Shown: positions 7,437-16,688, counted from the stretch's first letter. The stretch is DNA of 64,000 nt from Luteibacter aegosomatissinici (GCF_023078495.1 NZ_CP095742.1:558001-622000); one strand, 5' to 3'. A program made the numbers and translations. The notes: generated by a model from the letters alone, not told the origin.

Positions 7437-7515
7437 AAGCGGGGGTGCCTGGCGTTGCCAGGCTGAGAGAGTCCCTTGGAACCTGACCCGGTTAGTACCG
7501 GCGTAGGGAGCTTGC
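7437..7515 (+). promoter_or_regulatory. TPP riboswitch (THI element)
   Basis: The conserved THI-box pieces occur in order: GGGGGTGCC with a short helix (GCCTGGC/GCCAGGC region), CTGAGAGAGTCCCTTGGAAC, CCTGACCCGGTTAGTACC and GGCGTAGGGA. It lies in the leader of the TonB receptor gene. Riboswitches of this class repress on binding thiamine pyrophosphate, which strongly suggests that the downstream receptor and PnuC-type permease import thiamine or a precursor. Confidence 0.95.
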
Positions 7516-7521
7516 AGAGTC

Positions 7522-7550
7522 ACGGATCCTGCCCCTTGGGGGCAATCCGT
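7522..7550 (+). promoter_or_regulatory. Expression-platform hairpin of the TPP riboswitch
   Basis: ACGGAT and TGCCCC (7522-7535, with a CC bulge) pair with GGGGCA and ATCCGT (7539-7550). The hairpin lies between the aptamer and the receptor start codon. It may act as a terminator or hide the initiation region; the lack of a U run slightly favours a translational or Rho-linked mechanism. Confidence 0.55.
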
Positions 7551-7588
7551 GCCCGCCGTCGCTTCGTCCGTTCCCCACGAAGACGACC

Positions 7589-9763
7589 ATGACCCTGATC
7601 CGCACCCCGCTCGCCCTTGCCGTGCTCTCGCTCGCCGCCACCGCCCAAGCGGCCGACGATGCCCCGCAACAGGCACGTACGCTGCCGTCGATCGACGTGC
7701 ATGCCAGCACCGCTGCCGGGTACCAGGCAGCCGATACACAGCTGGATACGTTCGGCAGCTTCGGCAGTGCTCCCCTGCATGACACGCCCGCCGCGATCAC
7801 CGTGATCACGCGTGCGCAGATCGATGACCGCCAGCCGCGCTCACTGAGCGAACTCGTTCGCGGTGACGCGGCGATCAACGACAACTACGCGCCGGCGGGC
7901 TATTACCAGGATGTGTCGATCCGTGGTTTCCCGCTCGATCTCGCGACGGGCTTTCGCTTCAACGGCATGATCATGTCGGCCGAGCAGCTGATGGCGCTGG
8001 AAGGCAAGGAACGCGTGGAAGTGCTGAAGGGCCTTGGCGGCCTGGAGGCCGGCGTCGTGGAGCCAGGCGGCCTGGTGAACTACGTCAGCAAGCGCCCGGC
8101 CGAGGTGCGCAACGTGACCCTCGGTACCGATTCACATGGTTCGGCGTACGAAGCACTGGACCTTGGCACCTGGTTCACGCCGACGTTCGGCGTGCGCGTG
8201 AACGCCGCCCACGAGCGTACGCATGGCGTGGTCGAGCATACCGATGCCCGCCGCAGTTTCCTTTCGATCTCGGCGGACTGGAAGATCACCGACCAGGCCA
8301 CCCTGCTGCTGGATACGGACTACCAGACCAGCGGCGGACGCTCGGTATCCGGCTACCAGTTGCTGGGTGGCACGGCGATTCCCGAGCACCCCAGCCGTAC
8401 ACGCTTGTTGGGTTACCAGCCCTGGCAACGACCCGTCGGCATCGACTCCAGCAACACCACGCTGCGCTTCAACTACCGTTTCAGCGACCAGTGGAACGCG
8501 CAGGTCTCCGCGGGTCACAGCCACACCGTGATCGACGACAACGTTGCGTTCGCCTACGGCTGCTTTTATGCCGAATCGTGTGCCAGCGGCGTCACGCCGG
8601 GGTACTTCTTCGCGCCGAACGGCGATTACGATGTGTACGATTACCGTAGCCCGGACGATACCCGGCAGAACGATGAAGTACGCGCGTCGCTGACGGGCAC
8701 GTTCGCCACGGGCGGCATCGATCATGAACTCAACGTAGGCACCACCGCGTTTCGCCGGACGGTCGACCAGCGCGCGTATGTGTATGACTATGTCGGCACC
8801 GCCAACATCGATGACCAGGTGGTTCCGGTATTTCCCTCGTCGCCCAACCAGCCCGGCCCCTCCGAACGGCGCCTGACCGACTGGCAGCACACGCTCTTCG
8901 CGATCGATCGTGTCCACCTTTCGGACACCTGGCAGGTACTGGCGGGCGCGCGATTCGTGAAGCTGCATGAGCGTGCCTACGATGACAGCGGTGTGCTCGA
9001 GCGCGATACGCGCATGACGAAGACACTGCCGCAGGCCGCGATCCTGTGGCAGCCGGCTTCGGCACTAACCACGTACGTCAGCTACGGTGAAGGGCTCTCG
9101 CTCGGGCGCGAAGCACCGTACTGGACTTCCAACGGAAGCACGACCCTGCCGCCGCTGCACTCGCGCCAACTGGAAGCCGGTGTGAAGTACGCGGTCAGCG
9201 ACGCGCTGGACCTGCAGGCAGCGGTCTATCGCATCCGCCAGCCGTACCAGTTCGCGCAACCGGATAACACCGCCGAAGGGTTTACGTTCGTGCAGCGTGG
9301 GCAGGAAGTGCACACGGGTGTCGAGTTGAACCTCGCCGGCCGGGTCACCGACAACCTGCGGCTCACGGCCAGCGCCAACGTGATTCGCGCTCGTGCGGAG
9401 AACACCGGTACGCCGTCGTACGAGGATCACCAGGTGGTGAATGTGCCGCGCTACCGCACGGCGGTTTACGCGGATTACACCCTGCCGTTTGCGCCGAACC
9501 TTGCCGTATTGGGCGGTTGGCGGTATGCCAGCAGCAACGTGGCCACACCCGATGGCGCCACCCGCGTACCGGCCTACCATGTGTTCGATGCAGGCCTGCG
9601 GTTCACCACCTCGCTCAGCGGCCATGCGATGACCTGGCGCGTCAACGTGGACAATGTCTTCAATCACTTCTACTGGCGCGACACGGGCAGCTCAGGCGGC
9701 GATAGCTACCTGTTCCCCGGCATGCCGCGGCTCGCCCGGTTGTCGGTGACGTATGAACTTTGA
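7589..9763 (+). CDS. TonB-dependent outer-membrane receptor, probably for thiamine
   Basis: A 724-residue receptor of the siderophore-receptor type. A signal peptide (cleaved near ATAQA) is followed by a plug domain (PAAITVITRAQIDDRQPRSL ... YYQDVSIRGF ... GGLVNYVSKRP) and a beta-barrel ending in LARLSVTYEL with the typical aromatic/hydrophobic C terminus. By homology alone it would be called a ferric-siderophore receptor. The TPP riboswitch in its leader and the overlapping PnuC-type gene argue for thiamine or a thiamine precursor as ligand. Uptake would be energised by TonB-ExbBD. Its stop overlaps the next gene by 11 bases. Confidence 0.9.
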   Translation: MTLIRTPLALAVLSLAATAQAADDAPQQARTLPSIDVHASTAAGYQAADTQLDTFGSFGSAPLHDTPAAITVITRAQIDDRQPRSLSELVRGDAAINDNYAPAGYYQDVSIRGFPLDLATGFRFNGMIMSAEQLMALEGKERVEVLKGLGGLEAGVVEPGGLVNYVSKRPAEVRNVTLGTDSHGSAYEALDLGTWFTPTFGVRVNAAHERTHGVVEHTDARRSFLSISADWKITDQATLLLDTDYQTSGGRSVSGYQLLGGTAIPEHPSRTRLLGYQPWQRPVGIDSSNTTLRFNYRFSDQWNAQVSAGHSHTVIDDNVAFAYGCFYAESCASGVTPGYFFAPNGDYDVYDYRSPDDTRQNDEVRASLTGTFATGGIDHELNVGTTAFRRTVDQRAYVYDYVGTANIDDQVVPVFPSSPNQPGPSERRLTDWQHTLFAIDRVHLSDTWQVLAGARFVKLHERAYDDSGVLERDTRMTKTLPQAAILWQPASALTTYVSYGEGLSLGREAPYWTSNGSTTLPPLHSRQLEAGVKYAVSDALDLQAAVYRIRQPYQFAQPDNTAEGFTFVQRGQEVHTGVELNLAGRVTDNLRLTASANVIRARAENTGTPSYEDHQVVNVPRYRTAVYADYTLPFAPNLAVLGGWRYASSNVATPDGATRVPAYHVFDAGLRFTTSLSGHAMTWRVNVDNVFNHFYWRDTGSSGGDSYLFPGMPRLARLSVTYEL

Positions 9764-10334
9764 GCTTTCGTTCTTCGAGCTGGCCGCCGCGATCGTGAGC
9801 GCGGCAGGCGTATGGCTTACCGCGCGGCGCAGTCCGTGGTGTTGGCCGGTGGGCCTGGTCTCGGTCATCGCGTACGCGTGGATCTTCGTGGACGCGAAGC
9901 TGTATTCCGATACGTTACTGCAGGTCGTTTTCGCGTTGCTCATCCTTTACGGCTGGCACCGCTGGTTGCGCAACCTGGATGACAGTGGCCATGTGCGCGT
10001 CGCTTCACTGGATACGCGCAGCGCCACGTTGCACCTCGCTGTCGGCACGGCCGCCGCACTCGCCCTCGGCTATGCCATGCATCGCTGGACCGATGCATCG
10101 TTGCCGTGGCTGGATGCGGCACTGACGGCATTCAGCCTTGTCGCCCAGTGGTGGCAGGCACGCCGTCACGCCGCCGCCTGGTGGCTATGGATCGCGGTCG
10201 ATGTGATCTACGTGGGTGAGTACGTGTACAAATCGCTGCCCATTACCGCGGTGCTGTACGCGGGTTTCGTCGTGCTGGCCGCCATGGGCTGGCGCGCGTG
10301 GAGCCGGGAGCGCGTGGTGGGCGTGGCCGGCTGA
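9753..10334 (+). CDS. pnuT: PnuC-family permease, probable thiamine transporter (PnuT)
   Basis: A 193-residue inner-membrane protein with about seven helices and PnuC-family features: SPWCWPVGLVSVIAYAWIFV, LYSDTLLQVVFALLILYGW, and the C-terminal WWLWIAVDVIYVGEYVYKSL. PnuC proteins carry nicotinamide riboside, while the PnuT branch carries thiamine. The TPP riboswitch upstream and the 11-base overlap with the receptor gene favour thiamine. Import by this family is facilitated diffusion trapped by later phosphorylation, so a thiamine kinase would complete the pathway; the APH-fold kinase upstream is a candidate. Confidence 0.85.
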   Translation: MNFELSFFELAAAIVSAAGVWLTARRSPWCWPVGLVSVIAYAWIFVDAKLYSDTLLQVVFALLILYGWHRWLRNLDDSGHVRVASLDTRSATLHLAVGTAAALALGYAMHRWTDASLPWLDAALTAFSLVAQWWQARRHAAAWWLWIAVDVIYVGEYVYKSLPITAVLYAGFVVLAAMGWRAWSRERVVGVAG

Positions 10335-10349
10335 CCCCGATCCGTGTAC

Positions 10350-10381
10350 GACGGTGGCGAGCCGTTGGGCTCGCCACCGTC
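10350..10381. terminator. Strong 14-bp hairpin between convergent genes
   Basis: GACGGTGGCGAGCC (10350-10363) pairs perfectly with GGCTCGCCACCGTC (10368-10381) around GTTG. It separates the rightward PnuT gene from the leftward lipoprotein gene and can form on either transcript. Confidence 0.7.
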
Positions 10382-10389
10382 CATGCCGC

Positions 10390-11148
10390 TTAGCTCTGCG
10401 GGGGCAACAGCGGAACGCATTCCGCGCCATTGCACTCGATATGCAGCTTCTGTGCGCGGCCGTCGCACTGGGTGAAGAACACGGCATGCTGGCCGTCCAC
10501 TTCGAGCACGCGGATGCCGCGGTCACACTGCTGGATGGCTGCCACGTCCTGCGCGGCGTTGAACATGGACTTGCCCACGCGCGGATCCAGGCTGGCCATG
10601 CCGCCCGGCGGCAGCGCCGTCGCGATCTGCGCTTCATGCGGCTGCGGCGCGTCGGCCGGGATGGGCGCCTCGGTGGCGGGCTTCGTATCGACGGCCTGCG
10701 CCGCTGCCATGGGCGAACCCGGCAGCGTGGCCGCGGAGGCGACGCCACCGGCGTCGGTGCCGAGCACCTGCAACTGGTTGTTGTAGTGGTGCGCCGCGCC
10801 GTTCGAGAAATCGATGACGATGCCGATGAGGCCACCGATCAGGATATTGCCCCAGACCATGCCGCGGATGGAGGCGGGGAACACCTGCTGCGCGACGACC
10901 GAGCCTTCCTTCGTGCAGTTCACCGAAAGCGGCGTCGCGGAGCGGTGGACCTTCGCCGTGCCAGGCGTCGTGACGTTCACGGTGCCGTAGTTGTTGGTGA
11001 GCGCGCACGACGCACCGGTGATGGGTACGCCGGACGATGTCTGGCTGTGCACATCCACCTTCTGGTAGCGGCCGCCGGTGATCGATGCACACGCGGTGAT
11101 ACTGGCGACGCACGCCACGACCATGCCGTGCTTCCATAGACGATTCAT
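10390..11148 (-). CDS. Putative lipoprotein
   Basis: A 252-residue protein with a lipoprotein signal (MNRLWKHGMVVACVASITAC, lipidated Cys at residue 20), so it is anchored in the cell envelope. The mature N-terminal part (GVPITGASCALTNNYGTVNV ... LSVNCTKEG) resembles small domains in other proteobacterial lipoproteins. It is followed by a hydrophobic Gly-rich segment (GNILIGGLIGIVIDF) and a Pro/Ala linker. The C-terminal portion has Cys in CDRGIRV, QCDGR and IECNGAEC. The start is supported by GAGGGAA upstream of 11148. Function unknown. Confidence 0.7.
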   Translation of the reverse strand: MNRLWKHGMVVACVASITACASITGGRYQKVDVHSQTSSGVPITGASCALTNNYGTVNVTTPGTAKVHRSATPLSVNCTKEGSVVAQQVFPASIRGMVWGNILIGGLIGIVIDFSNGAAHHYNNQLQVLGTDAGGVASAATLPGSPMAAAQAVDTKPATEAPIPADAPQPHEAQIATALPPGGMASLDPRVGKSMFNAAQDVAAIQQCDRGIRVLEVDGQHAVFFTQCDGRAQKLHIECNGAECVPLLPPQS

Positions 11149-11405
11149 TGCGATTCCCTCGATAAATAAGCGCATGCGACCGTGCCGGCACGGTGGCGGG
11201 CCGGTTGCAGGCGACATGGAAGCGTGGTGGCGGCCCGCATACCCCCTGGTACGTGACGCCGGCGCGGACCTGCCTCCCCTGAAGGTCCCGCGGGCGGAGT
11301 TTGAGATATTTCGTAGGTTCGCGCCATATACCCGACCATCTGGCCGATAGGCATAGCCGGCAGGCCTTCTAGAATCGGCCCAGACCCAGGCAAAGGCGCC
11401 CCCCA

Positions 11406-13211
11406 ATGCACCGCATCCTGACGTTCCTTGCGCTGGCCAGCCTCACCGCCGTGGCGAGCGCTGCCGGAAATGCCTTGCCTGGTGCGCTCGACGCCCGGGG
11501 CACGCTGTCCAGCGAAGGGTTGGACAGCGCCTGGCACGAAACCATCGACCCGGTAAGCGGGGCCTGGCGTATCGATGTGACGCACCCCGCCCGGTCCTAC
11601 GCGGATGGTGCCGACGCGGCGGGCCGCTGGCACCGTGATATGTCCGGTGGCGTGCATCCACTGGATTCCGATGAAGCCAAGGCCGTGGCCATCACCGAGG
11701 CGTGGCTACTGCGCTTCGGCTGGCTCGACACGAATAGCGTCGCCATGGGGCCATCGGTGGTGACGCGCGAGCGCGGCATGGATCTGCGCCGAACGGTGGC
11801 GAAACCGGAGGGCGGGCGGGAGGTAACCCTGTGGTTCGACCAGACCACAGGGCAGCTCGTGCGCGCCAGCTGGCGAACCTCGTTCCTCACCGCGACGCGC
11901 GAGTTCGCGGATTACCGGGATACGGGTGGCGTGGCGTTGCCGTATCGCGTGGACACCACAACGACGATCGACAGCGGCACGGAAGACAGCCGCGAAACCG
12001 TGACGATTACGGCGTACACATCGCCGTCGATGGGCACGCTGGCGACCTCGTTGGCGCGTCCCCCCGCGTTACCCGGAGACGTGACGATACGCGGCACGGC
12101 AAGGGTCGCGTCGGTTCCCATGCTTCTCGAGGGCGGTGCCTTGCTGGTCCAGGCATCGATCAACGGCAGCAAGCCCATGCCCTTCATCCTCGATACGGGT
12201 GGCCACGCGATCCTCACCGAGGCTGCCGCCAGGGCATTGGGCATCCAGGGGCAGGGTAAGGGCGTGAGCACCGGATCCGGCCCGGGTTCGATGTCGATCA
12301 CCTATGCGAAGGTGAAGAACCTTGGGCTGGGCGAAGCGAGCATCGCCGACCAGACCTTCCTGATCATGCCCTTTGGATTTGGTTTTTCAGATCGCGGTGC
12401 GCGCGAACCGATTGCCGGGATCCTGGGCCTGGAGGTCTTCGAGCGTTTCGCCACCACCTTCGACTACGATCGCGGCCAGCTTTCACTGGTGCCCTTCGAT
12501 CTGCAACCCACATTGCCAGGCGCCGGGGAGCCGGTGCCGCTGCGCTTCACGTTCGATATGCCAGTCGTTGATGGCGCGCTGGATGGTCAGCCTGGCGTGT
12601 TCGGTATCGATACGGGAAATAGCGGCTACCTGTTGGTGTTTCCGCAATGGGCAGAGCGGCGCGGCCTACTGGACCGGTATCGCAAGGGCCTCCCGATCGC
12701 GGCGGGTGGCGGCGTGGGCGGCGCGTTTGTCTCGCGACTGTCGCGTTCGCGCCAGCTCGATATCGGGCCGGTCAGCGTGAAGGGATACCTGGTGCAGCTG
12801 ACGCCGCCCCATGCGGGCGCGACGGCCAACGTTTCCGAGGCCGGCAACATCGGCCAGGATGTGCTCTCGCGGTTTCTCGTCAACGTCAACTACCGCCGCG
12901 GCGCCATGTACCTCGCGCCGCGCACCGCGCCTTCGCCCGCGCACGTCGAACCCGGCATGCGTGCCGCCCGCAAGGAGGCCTCCGCGGATCGTTTCACGGT
13001 CGCTACGGTGATGACCGGCAGCCCTGTATGGAAAGCAGGCATCCGCGCTGGCGACGCCATCCTCAGCGTGGATGGGGTGCCAGCGGCGACGTTGGGCAAC
13101 TGGGGTTTGCGCGACCGTTTCGACCGGGCGAAACAGGGTGATCGCGTCGTGCTGGGCATGGCGAACGGCCACAGGGTGACCGTGACGCTGGATGACTTCG
13201 TGCCAGATTAA
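11406..13211 (+). CDS. Exported retropepsin-like aspartyl protease with C-terminal PDZ domain
   Basis: A 601-residue protein with a signal peptide (cleavage near ASAAG). An N-terminal region of about 220 residues without clear motif is followed by two aspartyl-protease-type segments: FILDTGGHAILTEAAA with a GILGLEVF strand, and FGIDTGNSGYLLVF with a later NIGQDVLSRF strand. A PDZ-like domain closes it (GSPVWKAGIRAGDAILSVDG). Two DTG motifs in one chain suggest a pseudo-dimeric, pepsin-like active site. It probably acts in the periplasm. The gene stands alone between a divergent lipoprotein gene and a convergent exported gene. Confidence 0.8.
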   Translation: MHRILTFLALASLTAVASAAGNALPGALDARGTLSSEGLDSAWHETIDPVSGAWRIDVTHPARSYADGADAAGRWHRDMSGGVHPLDSDEAKAVAITEAWLLRFGWLDTNSVAMGPSVVTRERGMDLRRTVAKPEGGREVTLWFDQTTGQLVRASWRTSFLTATREFADYRDTGGVALPYRVDTTTTIDSGTEDSRETVTITAYTSPSMGTLATSLARPPALPGDVTIRGTARVASVPMLLEGGALLVQASINGSKPMPFILDTGGHAILTEAAARALGIQGQGKGVSTGSGPGSMSITYAKVKNLGLGEASIADQTFLIMPFGFGFSDRGAREPIAGILGLEVFERFATTFDYDRGQLSLVPFDLQPTLPGAGEPVPLRFTFDMPVVDGALDGQPGVFGIDTGNSGYLLVFPQWAERRGLLDRYRKGLPIAAGGGVGGAFVSRLSRSRQLDIGPVSVKGYLVQLTPPHAGATANVSEAGNIGQDVLSRFLVNVNYRRGAMYLAPRTAPSPAHVEPGMRAARKEASADRFTVATVMTGSPVWKAGIRAGDAILSVDGVPAATLGNWGLRDRFDRAKQGDRVVLGMANGHRVTVTLDDFVPD

Positions 13212-13279
13212 TCCGACGCGTTTTTCAGAATACTTCCATAGCCAATAAGCACGATGACACCGCATCATGCGCGGGTCGT

Positions 13280-13315
13280 CGTAGCCCGGTGGTTCACTCT
13301 CGGATAGGGGTGGGC
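13280..13315. terminator. Stem-loop downstream of the aspartyl protease gene
   Basis: AGCCCGGTGG and a later CCACCGGGT flank about 22 bases between the two convergent genes. It could help terminate the rightward transcript. Confidence 0.4.
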
Positions 13316-13333
13316 CACCGGGTACTGCCCGGC

Positions 13334-13366
13334 AGCGGCCGGGGCGTGGGACGCGTCCCGGCCGCT
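13334..13366. terminator. Hairpin at the end of the leftward exported gene
   Basis: AGCGGCCGGG (13334-13343) pairs with CCCGGCCGCT (13357-13366). It touches the stop codon of the leftward gene, so it is placed to end that transcript. Confidence 0.55.
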
Positions 13367-14296
13367 TCAGTTCGAAGGGTGCGCGGAGGCGCCCCAGTCA
13401 TCGGCACTGAACTGCAGGTGCAGCACCGTCCGGTTATCGTCTTCCAGCGGTGGGTTGTACTGCAGCGTCGTGCAGCCGGTGGCCACCTGGCGCTTCAGTG
13501 CCAGTGCCATCGTCTTCGTTGTCTGCGGGCCGTAGACCGGGGTTCCGGCCTTCGTTGTCTTCAGCGCCACGCGGTAGCCATCAGGACTTACCCCGTCCGG
13601 CATATCGGCAGGCGGTGACTGCCCCCCATCCAGCCCCACCACGTCCAGTTTGCGGCCGCAGCTGCCGACGCTGATGATGTCGATGCCATCGAGCAGGCTG
13701 GCGATGAACCGGTCTGCATTCTCGGTGAGCGAATCCACCGCTTCCACCGTGGTGCTTAGGCGCACCTTCACGAAGTACATTTTTCGATAGAACAGGTAGG
13801 TGCGCGAGGTGAGCATGTCGCGCTGCGCGTCGAACACGATAGGCAGGAAGCGGCCATCCTGGTGGCGACCACCGGCCAGCTTCGCGGTGTAGGGGGATTC
13901 GTCGCCCCACCATACGTTGCGGTAGATTTCCTGGCGCTCCGCGAATGCTACGGATTCGCGGAAATCCTGCACGGCCTGCGCAAGCATCTTTGGTTCATCA
14001 CCCTGGCCGGCCGGGTAGATGAACACGTCCGCGATCACCCACTCGGCATGGTCGATGCCGTAGCGAAGGGATACGCCCGCCGCGATGTCGCCCTCGTCGG
14101 CGTAGTTCTTGACGGCCTCGAGCGTGGCATCGGCCAGGCGCCGTGGCGCGATGATCCAGGTATCGTCCACCACCCCGCGGTGGGTCTGCGCATCCACCGG
14201 CACGAGCGGGGGTGCCGTGGGGGCGCCCTGCGCGCCCACGGAAAAACTGGCCACGCACAAGGCCAGCAGCACGGGAATCACACTCCACCGCCACAT
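13367..14296 (-). CDS. Exported hypothetical protein
   Basis: A 309-residue protein with a signal peptide (MWRWSVIPVLLALCVASFSV, cleavage near GAQG). The mature part has no motif I can name: an N-terminal region with DTWIIAPRRLADATLEAVKN, a segment KMYFVKVRLSTTVEAVDSLT suggesting a surface-exposed alpha/beta domain, and a C-terminal strand-rich region with single Cys in VGSCGRK and TGCTTL. The start at 14296 is chosen for the signal peptide. Likely periplasmic; function unknown. Confidence 0.65.
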   Translation of the reverse strand: MWRWSVIPVLLALCVASFSVGAQGAPTAPPLVPVDAQTHRGVVDDTWIIAPRRLADATLEAVKNYADEGDIAAGVSLRYGIDHAEWVIADVFIYPAGQGDEPKMLAQAVQDFRESVAFAERQEIYRNVWWGDESPYTAKLAGGRHQDGRFLPIVFDAQRDMLTSRTYLFYRKMYFVKVRLSTTVEAVDSLTENADRFIASLLDGIDIISVGSCGRKLDVVGLDGGQSPPADMPDGVSPDGYRVALKTTKAGTPVYGPQTTKTMALALKRQVATGCTTLQYNPPLEDDNRTVLHLQFSADDWGASAHPSN

Positions 14297-14361
14297 CGTT
14301 TCCAAAACCCCTGCAAGATCGAACGCGAACCCCGTGCGCGCACTATAGCCGTCCATATGCC

Positions 14362-15444
14362 TCATGGGGAGCGCTTGCCGGCACGCAGTCGTCGGCGGAG
14401 GAAAGCCAGGGTCAGCGCTTCCAACTTGCGCGGCTGGTGCGGGCCAACCGGGGCAACCTGGCGGTGCAATTCGCCATCGGCCCAGCCCAGGAATACTTCC
14501 GGGTGGATATACGAGGCGCGGCAAACCGCAGGGGTATTGCCGAGAACCGCCGCCACATCCTTCACAGCCTGCGCAAGCGCCGCTTTCATCGCCCGCTCGC
14601 CGCCTTCATGGGGTATGGGCGTGGCGGCAAGCACCGCGACGGCCTGGACCGTGCCGCCCCAGGTACGGAAATCCTTCGCCGTGAATTCCCCGCCCGTCAC
14701 GTCCCGCAGGTAATCATTCACCATGCCCGAATCGATGGGCTGTCGCTGGCCCTCGTCATCCACATACTGAAAAAGCCGTTGGCCGGGAAGCTCCTGCACC
14801 CGCCGCACCGCCTTGACCAGCCGCCGGTCATCCAGAACGACGTCACGCCACTGCCCACTCTTGCCGCGGAAGTGGAACTCGATCCGCCCACGTCGCGCCT
14901 CCACATGCCGGGAGCGCAGCGTCGTCAGTCCGAACGAGTGGTTCTGCCGTGCATACGCGTCATTGCCCACGCGGATCATGGTTTCTTCAAGCAGGCTGAC
15001 CACGAGCGCCAATACCTTGTTGCGGGGCAGCCCCGGTAGCGAGAGGTCCTTGCGCAGGCGGCGGCGTAACGCGGGCAGGGCGGCACCGAACTCGAGGATC
15101 CGTGTGAACTTTCCGCGGTCACGCTCGCTGCGCCACTTTGCGTGGTAGCGGTATTGCTTGCGCGCCCGGGCATCCCTGCCAGTGGCCTGCAAATGGCCGC
15201 GCGGATGGGGGCAAATCCATACCTGCGTGTAAGCAGGCGGGATCGCGAGGGAGCGAATCCGGGTCAGCACCTCCTCATCGGTGACGCGCTTGCCATCGAT
15301 GCCGATGTACTGAAAGCTCTTGCCGCGCCTGCACCGGGTGATGCCATCGTCGGTATCGCACACGTAAACGAGGCCCGCCGCTTTCGCGTGGGCCCGCTCA
15401 TCGGTTGCCACCACGAGGGCATCGGCAGGAGGTCGTCGGGACAT
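14362..15444 (-). CDS. DNA topoisomerase IB (poxvirus-like)
   Basis: A 360-residue enzyme that relaxes supercoiled DNA by a transient 3'-phosphotyrosyl break. The N-terminal part (KSFQYIGIDGKRVTDEEVL, then IPPAYTQVWICPHPRGHLQA) is characteristic of bacterial type IB enzymes. The catalytic domain holds MIRVGNDAYARQNHSFGLTT, FHFRGKSGQWRDV, FRTWGGT and the active-site Tyr in CRASYIHPEVF. Length fits the family. MSRRPPAD is chosen as the start; an in-frame ATG ten codons upstream (15474) also exists. Such genes are sporadic in proteobacteria and not essential. Confidence 0.9.
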   Translation of the reverse strand: MSRRPPADALVVATDERAHAKAAGLVYVCDTDDGITRCRRGKSFQYIGIDGKRVTDEEVLTRIRSLAIPPAYTQVWICPHPRGHLQATGRDARARKQYRYHAKWRSERDRGKFTRILEFGAALPALRRRLRKDLSLPGLPRNKVLALVVSLLEETMIRVGNDAYARQNHSFGLTTLRSRHVEARRGRIEFHFRGKSGQWRDVVLDDRRLVKAVRRVQELPGQRLFQYVDDEGQRQPIDSGMVNDYLRDVTGGEFTAKDFRTWGGTVQAVAVLAATPIPHEGGERAMKAALAQAVKDVAAVLGNTPAVCRASYIHPEVFLGWADGELHRQVAPVGPHQPRKLEALTLAFLRRRLRAGKRSP

Positions 15445-15499
15445 GGCCGGCAGTGTGTGCCGGCCGGCGATCAAGGCGCGGTGAACGCGCCGTCAGGCA

Positions 15500-16669
15500 C
15501 TAGCCCACCCGGCAGAATGCTGCCTTGAGATAGCGGTTCTCGGGGACGTTGCTCGCTACCGGATGGTCGGCGCCAGCGCCATCCACGTGAAGGATCTGGA
15601 TATCACGCCCGGCGTTGAGCGCCACGCGGCGAATCATCTCGAGGAAATCGTCCTCACCCACCAGGCCGGTGCACGAGCAGGTGAGCAGGATGCCGCCAGG
15701 CGCGAGCACATCGAGCGCCGTGCGGTTCATGGCGAAGTACTTCTTCAGCGCGTTGACCACCTGGTTGCGATCGCGGGTGAGCTTGGGCGGATCAAGCACC
15801 ACCGCATCCCAGGTTTCACCCCGGGCGATGGCCGCGCGCAGCCACTCAAAGACATCGCCTTGTTCGAAGCGTGCTTCCACGCCATTCATGCGGGCGTTCT
15901 CGCGGGCTACTTCCAGGATCGCCGCGTCCGCATCGACACCGGTGGCTTCCAGCGCGCCGGCCTTCATGGCGTGCACCGCGAAACCGCCGGCATTGCAGCA
16001 CAGATCGAGCACGCGGCGGCCACGCGCCAGTTCGGCGAAGCGGCGGCGATTGTCGCGCTGGTCGGCGAAGAAGCCAGTCTTGTGCCCCAGGCCCGGTGCC
16101 GCATGGAACGCCAGGCCATGCTCGTGCACATCCACCGCCGCGGGTGCATCGTTGGAGCGCACGTCGAAGGATTCCTGGCGCTGCACGTGCTGCTCGGCGA
16201 ACCAGTAGAGCGATGCGCCCGGGAAATGCTTTTCCAGCTCGGCGTGGATGGTGTCGCGGAAGCGCCACATGCCCGCGGCGAAATACTCGACGACCAGGTG
16301 GTTGGCGTAGCGATCCACCACCAGGCCCGAAAGGCCATCGCCTTCGCTATGCACGACGCGCCAGGCATCGCTTACCTCGTCCAGGCGCAGCAGGTGGCGG
16401 CGCAGATCCACCGCGCGGGCGATCCGGGCCGCGATCCACGCCGCGTCGATGGCTTCATCCGGCGACGTGGTGAGCAGGCGCAAGGCAACGCGGGCGTGGC
16501 CGTTCCAGAAGCCGCGGCCCACGAATCGGCCCTTCGCGTCGACCACATCGACGACGCTGCCGGGCGGAATACGCTCGGCGGGCTTCAGGACCTGGGCGGA
16601 CCACACCCACGGATGGCCGGGGACGCGGTCGGATTTAAGCTGGATCTGGGGGATTGCGGCGGTATTCAT
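15500..16669 (-). CDS. rlmI: RlmI-like 23S rRNA (cytosine) methyltransferase
   Basis: A 389-residue SAM-dependent methyltransferase close in length to E. coli RlmI (396). An N-terminal PUA-type domain (about 1-75; IPPGSVVDVVDAKGRFVGRG) and a linker with DGLSGLVVDRYANHLVV precede the Rossmann domain: GRRVLDLCCNAGGFAVHA (SAM site), GVDADAAILEVA, VVLDPPKLTR and a late LLTCSC motif. RlmI makes 5-methylcytosine in 23S rRNA; the exact target here is inferred from family. The gene stands alone, 30 bases from the next leftward gene. Confidence 0.85.
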   Translation of the reverse strand: MNTAAIPQIQLKSDRVPGHPWVWSAQVLKPAERIPPGSVVDVVDAKGRFVGRGFWNGHARVALRLLTTSPDEAIDAAWIAARIARAVDLRRHLLRLDEVSDAWRVVHSEGDGLSGLVVDRYANHLVVEYFAAGMWRFRDTIHAELEKHFPGASLYWFAEQHVQRQESFDVRSNDAPAAVDVHEHGLAFHAAPGLGHKTGFFADQRDNRRRFAELARGRRVLDLCCNAGGFAVHAMKAGALEATGVDADAAILEVARENARMNGVEARFEQGDVFEWLRAAIARGETWDAVVLDPPKLTRDRNQVVNALKKYFAMNRTALDVLAPGGILLTCSCTGLVGEDDFLEMIRRVALNAGRDIQILHVDGAGADHPVASNVPENRYLKAAFCRVG

Positions 16670-16688
16670 CGGTGAATGATACCGGCCC

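Noticed and set aside
7589..9763. Ferric-siderophore receptor
   Set aside because: The barrel family is that of siderophore receptors, but the TPP riboswitch and PnuC-type partner point to thiamine; no Fur box was seen in the leader.
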